The notes under the pieces are model-generated. The model saw only the letters and a list, made by a program, of their open reading frames with translations. It had not been told where the DNA came from and searched no databases. A stretch of 64,000 bases of DNA from Amphiura filiformis (taxonomy: Eukaryota > Echinodermata > Ophiuroidea > Amphilepidida > Amphiuridae), in assembly GCF_039555335.1 (NCBI RefSeq), contig NC_092628.1, positions 77,564,713 through 77,628,712 of the forward strand, read 5' to 3'. The position numbers and the translations under genes are program-made. Positions 33,377 through 44,484 of the stretch are shown piece after piece. Position 1 is the stretch's first letter. Every line of letters begins with the position of its first letter.

Positions 33377-34184
33377 TAATAATTGATAATTATTATTATT
33401 ATTATCATTATTAGGTCAAGTTTTATTATTGTAGAGCACTATAGCAATATTTTGGTATTGTCCACTTGATAAGGTGATTAGCGCATTGTCACTTTATATA
33501 AGCTTATATAAAAGCATAATGTCGCAGTAGGTTAAATTCTTTGGTACGTACAAATCACGTTACTGTTAGGTATTTGTTATCAACATGATCAATGGAATCT
33601 ATCATTTAAAGAGTCGGATAAAAAAAGATAGTAGTTTTCGTGGAGAGTAAATATCACTAGCAAAATCAGATACAAAATCATGATCAAACCGCATAATTCT
33701 ACAGAAAAGTCATTTTATGTGAATACTCTTGGCTTGCTAGTAAGCTCTAGTAGTTACTTTAATGGATTAGTGTATGAATTCATGAAATTCAGCCCTTACC
33801 ATCACGTGAAGTAGGCCTAGTTTTTAAAACACGATTAATTAATAGTATTTTATATTTAAAACTTTATTGGAATTGATAGATATTAAAAGCGTAACTATAA
33901 CAAATTTTGACATGAAATAAAAATGATTTCAGTACCTAGAAATATTTTTTGGCAATGTATTTTCCTTGTGTTTGATTTAAACTTCGATCGCTATTAATAT
34001 TGACATGCTTATTATTTATTTATTTATTTATTTATTTATTATATTTTCTGTTATACTAAAGGTGTCACTTACGGTGCTGCGGGCGGGTCAATAAAATACA
34101 GAAGTTCAGTATACAATTAGTATTATGTACATGTTTAGTCATCATGTATAAGACTTTTGTTAATATCAAATCGCTTCAACGCGT
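33377..34184. other. AT-rich interior of the 9-kb element
   Basis: There is no ORF of interest. A (TTTA)n microsatellite lies at about 34012-34041. Confidence 0.4.
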
Positions 34185-34480
34185 TTAACATAAGCACGTT
34201 GGTGGGCAACGGAACCCGTGCTTAACATAGGCGTTGGTGGGGCAACGGAGTATGGACTTGTATTGTGTTAATATTTCACATCGCTTCAACACGTTTAACA
34301 TAGCAGGTTGGTGGGCAACGGAGCACTGAACTCGACTGAACTTGCCGATTTTGACACGTTTATAACATAATGCACATTGGTGGGCAAGGGAACCCATGCA
34401 TGCATGTAGTCTATAAGGCACGTTGGTGAGCAACGGAACCCACGTATAGCATGTGCGCGTTCGGGGCCACGGAGTCGGGA
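34185..34480. repeat. Diverged repeats of a GTTGGTGGGCAACGGA core
   Basis: Variants of CACGTTGGTGGGCAACGGAACCC occur about six times (near 34195, 34228, 34305, 34373, 34419, 34455), some preceded by ATCGCTTCAACACGTTTAACATA. Spacing is irregular at 35-75 bp. The frames across it look like a protein only because of the repeats. Confidence 0.8.
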
Positions 34481-36984
34481 TTTGTGTTTTATTTGATATC
34501 GCTTCAATACGCTTTGACATATGAGCGGGAATAGATGATGTTTCATGCATGTATTTTCGCTATCTACTGAAAATATTATTTAGGGCCCAAGCACAACAGA
34601 AATTAATGCACACATTTGGCAGAATGTGTGATAGGAAAAACTTGGTATTATTTTGATATTTCGTGTTTGTTTTGTTTTGTTTTTTCTCTATTTACTGAAG
34701 ATAGCGTTTTGCAGTGCTGCGCGGCGGCCCTATATCAACTTAATAATAGAACATTGAAAAAAATTAAAAAATCCTACCTTTAATATTTGGCAAATTTGAA
34801 AAGTTGAAAAAGCCAAATTTCGGATTTAAAAAAGATTGATAAGACCACAATTAAAGGTTGAACAAGCCGACTTTCAATGGTTGAAACAGTGTAAACATTT
34901 ACGGCGCAGCAGGTCTATTAAATATAAAAATTAATTCATCACAGCATTTAACATTTTTATCGCGTGTTGGGAGACGGATGATTTTATTCGGTTTATGGTC
35001 AACATGAGTTTGTTTTAAATAAAACCACGTGATTAGGTGCTTGATAATTATTTTCTAGGCACAGAATTGCAAAGAATAGTTTGTAAAGTACGATACTTGT
35101 ATTTAGTAATTGGGAATCAAGAACATTTTAACAAATCAATGTTTTTATCACAACACGTGAATAAAAAATTAAGAGTGCCTGGTGACCTAATCTAAACCTT
35201 TAACATTTGCCCTATGAACTTAAACATTCATGCAATATGGCACCTATTGTCTAGACCTAAAATACATTGTTCATGAATCGTAATTTCAGTGATTCATGTA
35301 AAGTCCCCTGCCGACCGGGAGTCACTCCACAAAGTAACTTGACATGCATGTGCAGTCGCAAGTCAACATGTGGGTCTTATAAGGGAAAAAAATTACACGA
35401 ATAGAAATCTTTCAGGGGAAATGTTAATAAAATGAGGGACTTTCGGCGGGCAGATGCTAAAACATTTGGTTCCTTTGAAGTATATATCCTAAAATTTATT
35501 ATTTCAGTGGCACATGCTTAAAAATGGGATCCGTTTTGAGGGAAAGGTTAAAAATGAGTTCTTTTGAGGGCAGAATCTACAACTTAGGTCTTTTGGTTGC
35601 ACATGTAGAAACTTTACGACTTTCTGTTTTGAGTGAAATAAAGATATGATAATAGGCTACATCATGCCTGCAGGATATGAAGACGAATGTACAAAGTATA
35701 TACCTGTGTACGACAATTATGAATAAAGTACTGGAGTAGGCCCTACACATGTCTTCCAAATCTAGGTATATTAAACACCCAGATTTGGAAGTTATATCGA
35801 TTAGGCCTAATAGGATATGGTCATTTTGTTACAAAAATGTATGTGACAAGACACATTTGCTGAATAGGCAACACTTGCTTTAGCCTGACCCTTTTAAGAT
35901 TTATCTCATAGGATTAGGATTATATCTATCATTATAAACTTACTATCAATCATAATAGTTTATATACGTTGCTGGTATTAAAAATTATACATACGTCCGA
36001 TGATGTAGTTTTTGAACCATCCTTCATTCTCGATAGAATTTCACCAAAAGACTCATTATGAATATAACCATGTACATGAACATCCATAACATTTTCCCTT
36101 TATTTCTTTCTTGAATGCTTTACCATACCCCCTGGGGAGTTGGAAAGTGATATTCACGCTTTAATGAAGTCCCAATCAAGTCATTTAGATCATGTCAGAC
36201 TAGGGATGTCATACAAATCATTGTCACTTGTCTAAAATAATTCCATCCTCAGTTGTTTCTATTATTATGTTTCTTTCATTTATTATGCTATGCCATGCTT
36301 TTCTGCCCATTATACATCCCATGCAGCATGCACATTGCACATCATATTTCTTTACTGATTTCTAGCACACACCACACCTATATTAGCTTATATTATTGTA
36401 TTAATCATACTTACCATGCTTACCGCAATGAAAAAAGGGTGCAATCTGACTATTCTGATTTGTAAATGATTGACATTTATTTGATCATGCCGATGAGTAT
36501 AAATTATGCTACATGCTGCAGTGCATTGTACTGCGCTGGTGCTCCTTTGTTGAAAGGGAAATCCCAGATGACGTCAAAGAGCTATATTACTCTTTTTTTT
36601 GGTGAATAATAGCATTTTCATGAATGAAACAGCATTAGCCTATACATAATAACTTTAGAATGTAATATTATCATTACCACAATGAGTAAAATGAGTATAT
36701 AGGGTGCCTTAAAATGTGACATGCATATGCATGTCTTCCCAATCTAGGTATATCAAACACCCAGATTTGGAAGCTATTATTACTCGGATGTCGTTTGCAT
36801 GATCAGGCTGGCAATACACATAATTAACACTTGTCTAAATTAATAATTCTATTATTATTATGTTTCTTTCTTTCATCTATCATGTGTATGACTTTACCTT
36901 CCTGCTCATCATATTTCTTTAGTTACTGATTTCTAACAAACACCACCGTCAATACCGAGAAAGAAAACTCAAATTCGGATTTAT
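34481..36984. other. Interior of the 9-kb element with diverged direct duplications
   Basis: A hairpin beginning CTTCCAAATCTAGGTATA and ending CAGATTTGGAAG occurs at 35753-35792 and again, slightly changed, at 36734-36772. Both are followed at different distances by a related CTATTATTATGTTTCTTTC block (36256 and 36849). No genes are seen. Confidence 0.55.
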
Positions 36985-38030
36985 GCGGGCAAAAGTAACC
37001 ATTTTCCATTTCCGCCCTCGACTCTTCGAGGGGGTGTGTTCGTGAAGGGGTGTGTTGTGTATGGAGTGTGAGGTGGGGTGTGTGGGGGTGTGTGTGCGGG
37101 AGTGGATGTGAGAGAACAAATAAACAACCCAAGGTCAATGAGAACGATTATAGAATTACTAGGAGAAAGAAAAGAAAACACACGCGCAAAAGTAACATTT
37201 TCCATTTCCGCGCTCGACTCTTCGAGGGGGTGTGTTCGTGAAGGGGTGTGTTGTGTATGGAGTGTGAGGTGGGGGTGTGTGTGTGCGGGAGTGGATGTGA
37301 AGAGAACAAATAAACAACCCAAGGTCAATGAGAACGATTATAGAATTACTAGGAGAAAGAAAAAAGAAAACATTTTCCATTTCCGCGCTCAATTCTTCGA
37401 ATATGCCCATGTGTGTTCAATACTGCTCATGAAAGTGTGCGTTATGTGGGGTGTGCAGTGGCGTAGATTTCTTTGATGGGGGGGTGGAGTTGGGAAAAAA
37501 TTCTTGGAAGTATAGTCAATCCAGCACCTTTTTGGCAACAGAATAAACTTATGGTACAAATTCGTGTGAAGCGCGCGAAAAATGTTGCTATTTTGAAGCT
37601 AAACTGATGAAATATGGTGTAAAAGTAGCATAAATGCGCGCGAAGTGCGCACAAATTTGCACTTTTTCAATGAGAACGATTATAGAATTACTAGGAGAAA
37701 GAAAAGAAAACACGCGCGCAAAAGTAACATTTTCCATTTCCGCTCAATTCTTCGAATATGCCCATGTGTGTTCAATACTGCTCATGAAAGTGTGCGTTAT
37801 GTGGGGTGTGCAGTGGCGTGATTTCTTTGATGGGGGGTGGAGTTGGGAAAAAAATTCTTGGAAGTATAGTCAATCCAGCACCTTTTTTGGCAACAGAATA
37901 AACTTATGTTACAAATTCGTGTGAAGAGCGCGAAAAAATGTTGCTATTTTGAAGCTAAACTGATGAAATATGGTGTAAAAGTAGCATAAATGCTTGCTGA
38001 AGTCGCACAAATTTGCACTTTTGGGGGCTA
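36985..38030. repeat. Compound tandem array (196-bp and 355-bp periods)
   Basis: A unit containing ACTCTTCGAGGGGGTGTGTTC and AATGAGAACGATTATAGAATTACTAGG repeats at 37021 and 37217 (period 196). A longer unit starting GCTCAATTCTTCGAATATGC repeats at 37387 and 37742 (period 355), including GGAAGTATAGTCAATCCAGCACC. All share an ACATTTTCCATTTCCGC start. Confidence 0.85.
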
Positions 38031-40572
38031 AGGGCTGTGCAATAATTATGAGCCCTGGGGAGGCAAGACATTTTGGCGAGCCGAAAGGGGGGGCGGGGGA
38101 ACGATTTTTGGCACACATTCATGGGCGCCTTATAAATAAAAAGCGCTCTAAATAGGCTTAGGAAAACAGCACAGAAACGCTTTAATATGCAAGTTTTCCT
38201 ACTCACAACATATATCTAGACCATTTAAGGTTTGAAAATTGGGAACCCAAAAATTTGGCATGTGTAAAGGGGGGGGGCAAAGATTTTTTTGGCGGGCGAG
38301 AGGGGGGGGGCAGCGATTTTTTGGCGGGCCGTTCGAAATTTTCACAGCCCTAAAATGGGCAAATAGTATGAGGTTAATTTGGTCAGAAACCCATTATCAG
38401 GCGTCAACATTGGGGGATCATTGTATGGACAACCCCCCGGCAAAATATTGGAGGGATTTATCCCCCCATCCCGCCGGATAGCTACGCCCTTTTTACCCCC
38501 CTCCCTCCCTCGAGTTACGTACAAGTAAAATGGCGAAGGATTTCCACAGTATAGGCCTACTAGGCCTACTAATGGCAAAATTGAGATGTTGGGTTGCGGT
38601 TGGGTACCGGGTGAGTTTAGGTTAAAGGTTTGATTAGGTTTAGGGTTAGGGTTATATTAGTGTTCCAGGTGGACAGTTGGTTCTGAATTAGTGTTTTTAC
38701 AGATAAGTTGAGAAATGCTGAAAAAACAACTTCCTTTTTAAACCATTATTTTCATGAAAACGAAAGCCATCAATAAATTAAAATATCGTTTAGAATGCAG
38801 CCCGAATCTAAACTAAATGATCAATGCACTCCAAAATCTGCTGAACATCCTATACTCTCTTTTCCTCTAAGAACCCCCGGGATCACATCGCATATACATG
38901 TAGAGGAAACCAGGGGGACACCCTTTGGCATGTTTGGTGTACTAGATTATTTTGCAATTAAACTGTGGGTTTCATGTCCTTTGTCGCAACAATGACAATT
39001 AATCCACACTAGAGCATTTGCTGCCATTGATCCTAGCGCAGATAGAAATACTTTTTAAAGTATTTTGATATGAAATAAATTAAGGATAATGTGCATTAGA
39101 CTCAAAATTAAAGAGAAAATCATTGTTTGCATTGCATGTTATAGAAATTGCTAAAACGAATTGAACAGTTTTAGGTCAATTGGTTAAAACTCCAATAAAA
39201 TATTGGAAAATACCACAATTTTTCACTTTCATTTTTTTTATTGCTCAAACAAATCGCCATTTTTCTTATGTATGCCCAGGATTTTTACCCCTCCTCCCCT
39301 CTTACGTGCGCCTCAAATGCGTAAGTGAATGAAAATTGCGAAAATTATGGACAGCCCCTAACACGCTGCGTGCAAAAGGGGCAAAATTCACTGCACAGCA
39401 CCCCACACAATATCTCACAGCTGCTGCTGGCATTTGTCTTTGAAAAATTAAATTTGCCAAAATTGCTTTTGTTTCATTATGTTAAAGATTTCATTATGTT
39501 CGCGGTAAAATGAATGATTCGGTTAAATAAAAATACACAAAACTAGCGGGGTTTTTTTCTCTCTTTTTTTTCCATAATAAATTATTACTGGCCATAAGTA
39601 ATTTAATTATAAAAAGTATGAAGTAGGCTAAGTAAAAATAATTTGTAAAATAAAACATTTCAAAATTATTATAATGGTGGCCTAATATCCGGGCCTAATA
39701 TACCATAAATTCTTTGTTCATGAAACCTGTTCAAATAACGTACATTAGGATTTAACATAAAAATACATAAGGCGTAAATTTCAGACATATTAAATTAATT
39801 ATTGTTCGTGAAAATATAAGCTAGTATAATATAATGTAAAAAGTGATTCGGGGGATGATGGGAAACTTTGTATTTTATGCATATGGTACTTAGTCTTTAT
39901 TACCAGTCGCTTAGTACTAATTTAATTATCCTAACTTCTTTTAATAACGAGATCAAAATAGGGGAAGGTCTCGTGGACTCCTATTTTTATATCGATGCTC
40001 CAACCTATACTTTTACTTTTATGAGACACATCTTCTTGGTATCAATGATTATAATATAGATTCTGATATCATTATAGATTCCATTTATTAATAATAGCTT
40101 ACAGTCAATGATTAATACCAAAGAATTCAATATCCCGGGCAATATCCTAACCATTCGATCGGCTATTGTTCCTGTTGTATAACGTGACATTTCGCTAATC
40201 ACTTTATTAAGTGGACAATACAAAGATGTTGCCATATGATATCATTTCCTATCTTTTATCATTATTTTATTATAACCTACTATCAATATACAATAAACAG
40301 ATAAATAGTTCCCACAAACATGATAAAAATGAACTAATTTTGTTATTAGATCAGAGAAGTTAAACGAACAACTATTAATAATAAATAAATAAATATATAT
40401 TAAATAACTTGATAATAAATAAATAAACAGCATAAAAATAAACAAATAACACATAATAAATACATAAATACATGTAACAGGAATAAAGAGAAGAAATAAT
40501 ATAAACAAATAAATTCTACAATGAGACTTTTATTATAATACTGCTACTACTAATACTAATAATGATGATAAT

Positions 40573-40621
<49 letters not shown>

Positions 40622-40878
40622 TAAATAATAATGATATAAACCGGGATATAAATTATAATAATAACACACTAGTAATATTATAGCACAAATAAAATAATAT
40701 TTTAATATTGAGGCGGTATTCAATGACGCACATGCATGATTGAAAGCAATTGATCTGGTTCAAAACTGCCAAATCAATCGGATTTCCACAACAAACAAAC
40801 ATGAAAATGTATTCCACTATTAGGCCTATATACTTCTTAAAATTATGCTTAAAATTACATGAAACCGGGCACCTAACC
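38031..40878. other. Right interior of the 9-kb element
   Basis: It holds G-runs with GATTTTTTTGGCGGGC (38268-38335), a degenerate TTAGGG-like stretch (38585-38665), AT-rich sequence, and an (AAC)n microsatellite of about 16 units at 40573-40621. No convincing ORF is present. Confidence 0.5.
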
Positions 40879-41075
40879 TGTCTTTAATTGTGGTATATCC
40901 CCTTATTGTCCTCTTTCATTTTGTCTTTTAATTACATAACATCTACACACTGAAACCCTATGCGGTTTTATACAGGGCCGAATTGGCATGTGGCGGGTTG
41001 GTGTGTGGCGAATTGGCGTGTGGGTCAATTGACTGCTATGTGGCAATTGGTTTGGGTCCGAATCGACCTGCTACC
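40879..41075. repeat. Right terminal inverted repeat of the 9-kb element
   Basis: Read on the minus strand from 41075 inward, it gives GTCGATTCGGACCCAA after an 8-base tip, several CCAATTCG-type motifs, TATAAAACC, GATGTTA, AAATGAAAGAGGA and GGGGATATACCA, the same order as the left TIR. Confidence 0.85.
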
Positions 41076-41390
41076 CTCCTGCCCCTGCCGGTCGACGACC
41101 TCCTTCAGCCACCCCGTCGTCTATCAAGGCACTCACACGCTAACGCCTACCAGATTCCAGCTGCAAATAAGAACTGCTTAAAGCATTCCTTTTTTCCTCA
41201 GACCATTTCCGATTGGAACAAATTGCCATACCACATAACCACTGTAACTGAACCCATGAACTTTAAGACCCAAGTACTCAACCACCTCCAGAAGTTCGAC
41301 TAATTAGCACCATCTGCGCACAACAACCCTGATCGTCTGGCTCCACTTGGAGCGTTGACCAGTATACATCCAGATCCAGATCCAGATAGG
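41076..41390 (+). mobile_element. Right part of the interrupted LINE, with C-terminal RT tail and (GATCCA)n end
   Basis: It starts with the second CTCCTGCC copy (41076-41083). The frame is open to the TAA at 41301 and reads RRLSRHSHANAYQIP, then HSFFPQTISDWNKLPYHI and LNHLQKFD, the conserved end of CR1/Rex1-like RTs. A (GATCCA)n tail at 41365-41388 marks the 3' terminus and matches the tail of the element at 23506. Confidence 0.9.
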
Positions 41391-41404
41391 TATGAGAGGC
41401 AAAC

Positions 41405-41572
41405 CTTATAAGCCTCCAGCATACTTTCCTGCCGCTCAAGACAAGCAGCCCGGTCAAGCGGCAGGCGTTTCAACCAATGACAAGCCTTGATTGTGTCCGT
41501 TTGTCTGCAATACGTGTGCGCCACGCCGCTCAGCGCCGGCGGCAAGCGGCAGGGTAGTATGAAACCAGCATC
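41405..41572. repeat. CG-rich imperfect palindrome
   Basis: CATACTTTCCTGCCGCT at the left is mirrored by AGCGGCAGGGTAGTATG at the right; an AAGCGGCAGGCG block lies inside. It is a probable small MITE. Confidence 0.55.
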
Positions 41573-41818
41573 AGTTAACACATTTGCTTGTCAGCCAAAT
41601 TCGCCTAGACCGGGGCCCGAACACAATATTTACATAAATTTACATAGAAATTGAAAAGGACAGGCTGGTTAAGGAAACCTACATAAATATGTTTTCTAAT
41701 ACATTGTACTTCACTTGACCCAAATATATAATTTTTTATGGTGATATGTCAATCGCATAGAATTTTAGTTTAGAGGGATTTTGATAGCAATTCCATTAAA
41801 AAAAGCTGCTATCATCAA

Positions 41819-42290
41819 AAGCTGAATTTATACTCGATCGCTTTTGCAGAAAAGCGATTTTCACGCATGCTCATTGTTTACTTACATTTCCAGAGCGTCA
41901 AGCCGATCAATCGATTCAAATCGCAGAGGCAAAAACGACGTCGCTTTTGCAAGTTGAAGAAAGCTCAACTTCCCTGCGATATCGCTTGACACGTGAATGC
42001 GCCAACCAATCATCTGGATCTATTATTTTGCTAATTAATTTACCTTTCTCGATTATTAATTTTGGGTGATGAATTATTCAAAGCAATAATTTAATGACAG
42101 CAACTGATGTTTTAAAAATGTATTTTGTGACATTTAGAATATTTTAATTGTCGTCTGCAATCGCTATCTCCGTGATAAGTATAAATGCAAAAGCGACGGG
42201 CGATGCATCGCAAAATTCGGCGATTGCCCATCGCTTTTCAATTTAGCGTTTAATCGCAATCGCTCGGCGATCGAGTATAAATTCAGCTTA
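41819..42290. repeat. Foldback MITE, family B copy 2
   Basis: The termini AAGCTGAATTTATACTCGATCGC and the complementary GCGATCGAGTATAAATTCAGCTT are well kept. GCGAT and ATCGC motifs are scattered through both ends, perhaps transposase binding sites. It is collinear with 10949-11433 and a fragment at 30328. Confidence 0.88.
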
Positions 42291-43349
42291 AGACTAAGAT
42301 CTAGAAATACCCCCGAGATGCTGTTTTGGGGAATTTTCATAATTTTGCTAGCAGAATCTTTTTGATGAAAGTCAATCTTTGACAAGATGTAACTTTGCTA
42401 TGGAAAGTGCTATGACAAAAAGGTTTTCAGTTTTGGCTTTCTTTACTCAAGGGCTTTAATTTGATGGCAAATTTGAATTCACCTAGATTAGATAGTACAA
42501 ATGTATCTTGCATGACTAGCACTAGTACAAGGGTCACTCCATATCATATCAAGGAGGCCCCCCACCTGACCCGATCAGATTTACTGTATTTTACTCATAT
42601 GTTGTACCTGTAAAAATATTAAAATCCTGCAAATTTGAGGTCTGTAGCTCTTACGGATTTTCTGTGCAGCCATTTAAAGTTGGAGAAGGGGGGTCTAAAT
42701 TTGGACCCAAAAGTCGCCCTTTAGATATTTTATTTATTTATTTATTTATTATACTTCAATAAATTTCATCTTCGGGAGCATAGACTTAGAGTGTATGTCG
42801 GGAGTCTATGCCTTCTTTATAAAAAGAGAGAGAGAGGTCTGAAACCTTGTATTCATACATACAGATACACGCCACACGCTATGTAACAGCGTGCATGATT
42901 GGTTGAGAGTCTTTTAATAATGTTACTTGTAATTTTTTGTTAATATTTTGATGAAATAACTTCAAATAAGAATCACAAAATGTTCTGGTATGTATATGAA
43001 CAGGGTTCATTCATATACTTTCATGACTAAACAGTTGTTTATGCCCTCGGGTTGCAAGTGGCTCCTCGGGCATAAACAACCATTTAGTCATGAAAACATA
43101 TGAATGAACCCCTAATACACACTAACTGCATGCACAATTTGTCAAAAAGTTAAAAAAAAATCAATTTAGAACTGTAATTGCGCATTGTGTCACAGGCTGG
43201 GGTCATTAAATATTCAAGAAAAAATGTAATGTTTTGTAAACTGGCAAGTTTAGCCCCCCTAAATTCACATTTTTGTCAGATTAATTATTTTTTGTTGTCA
43301 CTGATGCTATATATAGGATAAATACAATGCATATCCAAAAAATTGACCA
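42291..43349. other. Intergenic stretch with a palindrome
   Basis: It contains a (TTTA)n run near 42730-42752 and a palindrome at about 43010-43110 centred near 43060 (GGTTCATTCATAT...ATATGAATGAACCC, with GCCCTCGGG and CCTCGGGC near the centre). No genes are seen. Confidence 0.5.
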
Positions 43350-43639
43350 AGACTACCTTAGGGGTGACATGATTCAGGTTTTCAAAATTGTATGGGATCA
43401 ATGATATGGACAAGACCAATTTGTTTGTGATGAAAGATACAGAAAGAGATCTTCGAGGCCATATTTTAAGGATCCAAAAGCAACACGCTCGTCTGAACAT
43501 AAGGAAATACAGCTTCACACATAGAGTGGTGGATCAGTGGATTTTACTTCCCAAGTCGGCTGTAGAGGCACTCTCAGTCAACTGCTTCAAGAATGAAATC
43601 GATAAGTTCTTCGAAGCCAAGTACAACAAGTATAATTAA
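43350..43639 (+). mobile_element. LINE RT C-terminal tail
   Basis: The plus strand reads YLRGDMIQVFKIVYGIND, then RGHILRIQKQHARLNIRKYSFTHRVVDQWILLP and KNEIDKFFEAKYNKY before the stop. This is the standard end of a non-LTR RT; only the last 90 or so codons remain. Confidence 0.8.
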
Positions 43640-44029
43640 TCATTTTTCTAGTGGCTAAATATCCCATGCAGTGGAGTTTGAATGAATGGAGGTGGGCATT
43701 ATAGCCCTTTATGGTTTAATTGAGAGCCCGAGAAGACCGGTGAATACAGGTGAATGACTATGAGACTAAAAGCCAATGTAAAATGTTGCCGCTCAGCATC
43801 ACCAAAATCGTATCATGTTGTCATATGTCAGAGCAGCACCACTCCCGAGCATGCAAGTTGACTTGACATGTTGAATTGAACTCCATCGATACTGCCGCTT
43901 GGGCAAAGGGGTGGAGTGATCGATATATATCGGGTTGCTGCTGGTCACCGCTAGCATTTCTGTGCAGTACATCTGTTAAAATAAAACAAAACATGAAATT
44001 CATTAAATTATATAATTTTGTGGCCTCAT

Positions 44030-44372
44030 TCCCCCAGGGGTTGTACTTGGATTATTTTTCGACGGGGATGTGTGGCTCAAGCTTCTGAACCCATACCCAT
44101 TTCTAATGGTAATTTTACTGAAAATAGAGACCCATATCTAAGGATTTTCAGGAAATAAGGACCCATATCTAAGGATTTGAGCTTGAAAATAGTAAAAGCA
44201 ACATGTTTTCCTGCATGTTTTTCACACATAGCACAGAAAATCTAAAAGGGAGACCCATGTCTAAGGATTTTTTCTTCAAAACATAGACCTGTATCTAAGG
44301 ATTTTTTGTGGAAAATCTACCCATTTGGGCGGCACATGCCCGTATAGCATTTGTACGTATACCCCCTGGTTC
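44030..44372. repeat. Repeat with internal CCCATATCTAAGGATTT array
   Basis: The left end CCCCCAGGGGTTGTAC and right end GTACGTATACCCCCTGG are roughly inverted. The right part resembles 6640-6684. Inside, GACCCATATCTAAGGATTT recurs four times with variation. Confidence 0.6.
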
Positions 44373-44484
44373 ATAACACTGGCATGCTTCATTTCAAATT
44401 CTTATGTTCACATCTAGTTTTAACTTCTTTGTTACAGAATTCTGAAATCCAGTCTGATGAGAGAACAGATACAATGTGAGCATC

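Larger units (their letters stand above)
32062..41075. mobile_element. 9,014-bp long-TIR DNA element without recognisable ORF
   Basis: It splits a LINE reading frame. Both sides have the 8-bp duplication CTCCTGCC, and both ends carry inverted repeats of roughly 170-200 bp. The terminal block GTCGATTCGGACCCAA lies exactly 8 bases inside each end (32070-32085, and complement at 41052-41067). The interior has no recognised transposase, integrase, polymerase or other gene; it holds nested MITEs (32244-32606, 32804-33376), minisatellite-like arrays (34185-34480, 36985-38030), internal duplications and AT-rich microsatellites. An 8-bp duplication is seen for hAT, P, Merlin and some other DNA transposons; I cannot assign a superfamily. 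It is best read as a large non-autonomous or foldback-type element. Confidence 0.75.

Noticed and set aside
34185..34550. Two overlapping minus-strand frames of 83-121 codons
   Set aside because: They run across the GTTGGTGGGCAACGGA repeats; the apparent peptide repeats are by-products of the DNA repeats.
36923..37476. Several frames on both strands with repeated His/Thr/Pro or Trp/Gly peptides
   Set aside because: All arise from the 196-bp tandem array; frames shift between copies.
40242..40508. Minus-strand 88-codon hydrophobic frame
   Set aside because: It lies in extremely AT-rich low-complexity DNA; Phe/Leu/Ile/Tyr content follows from base composition.
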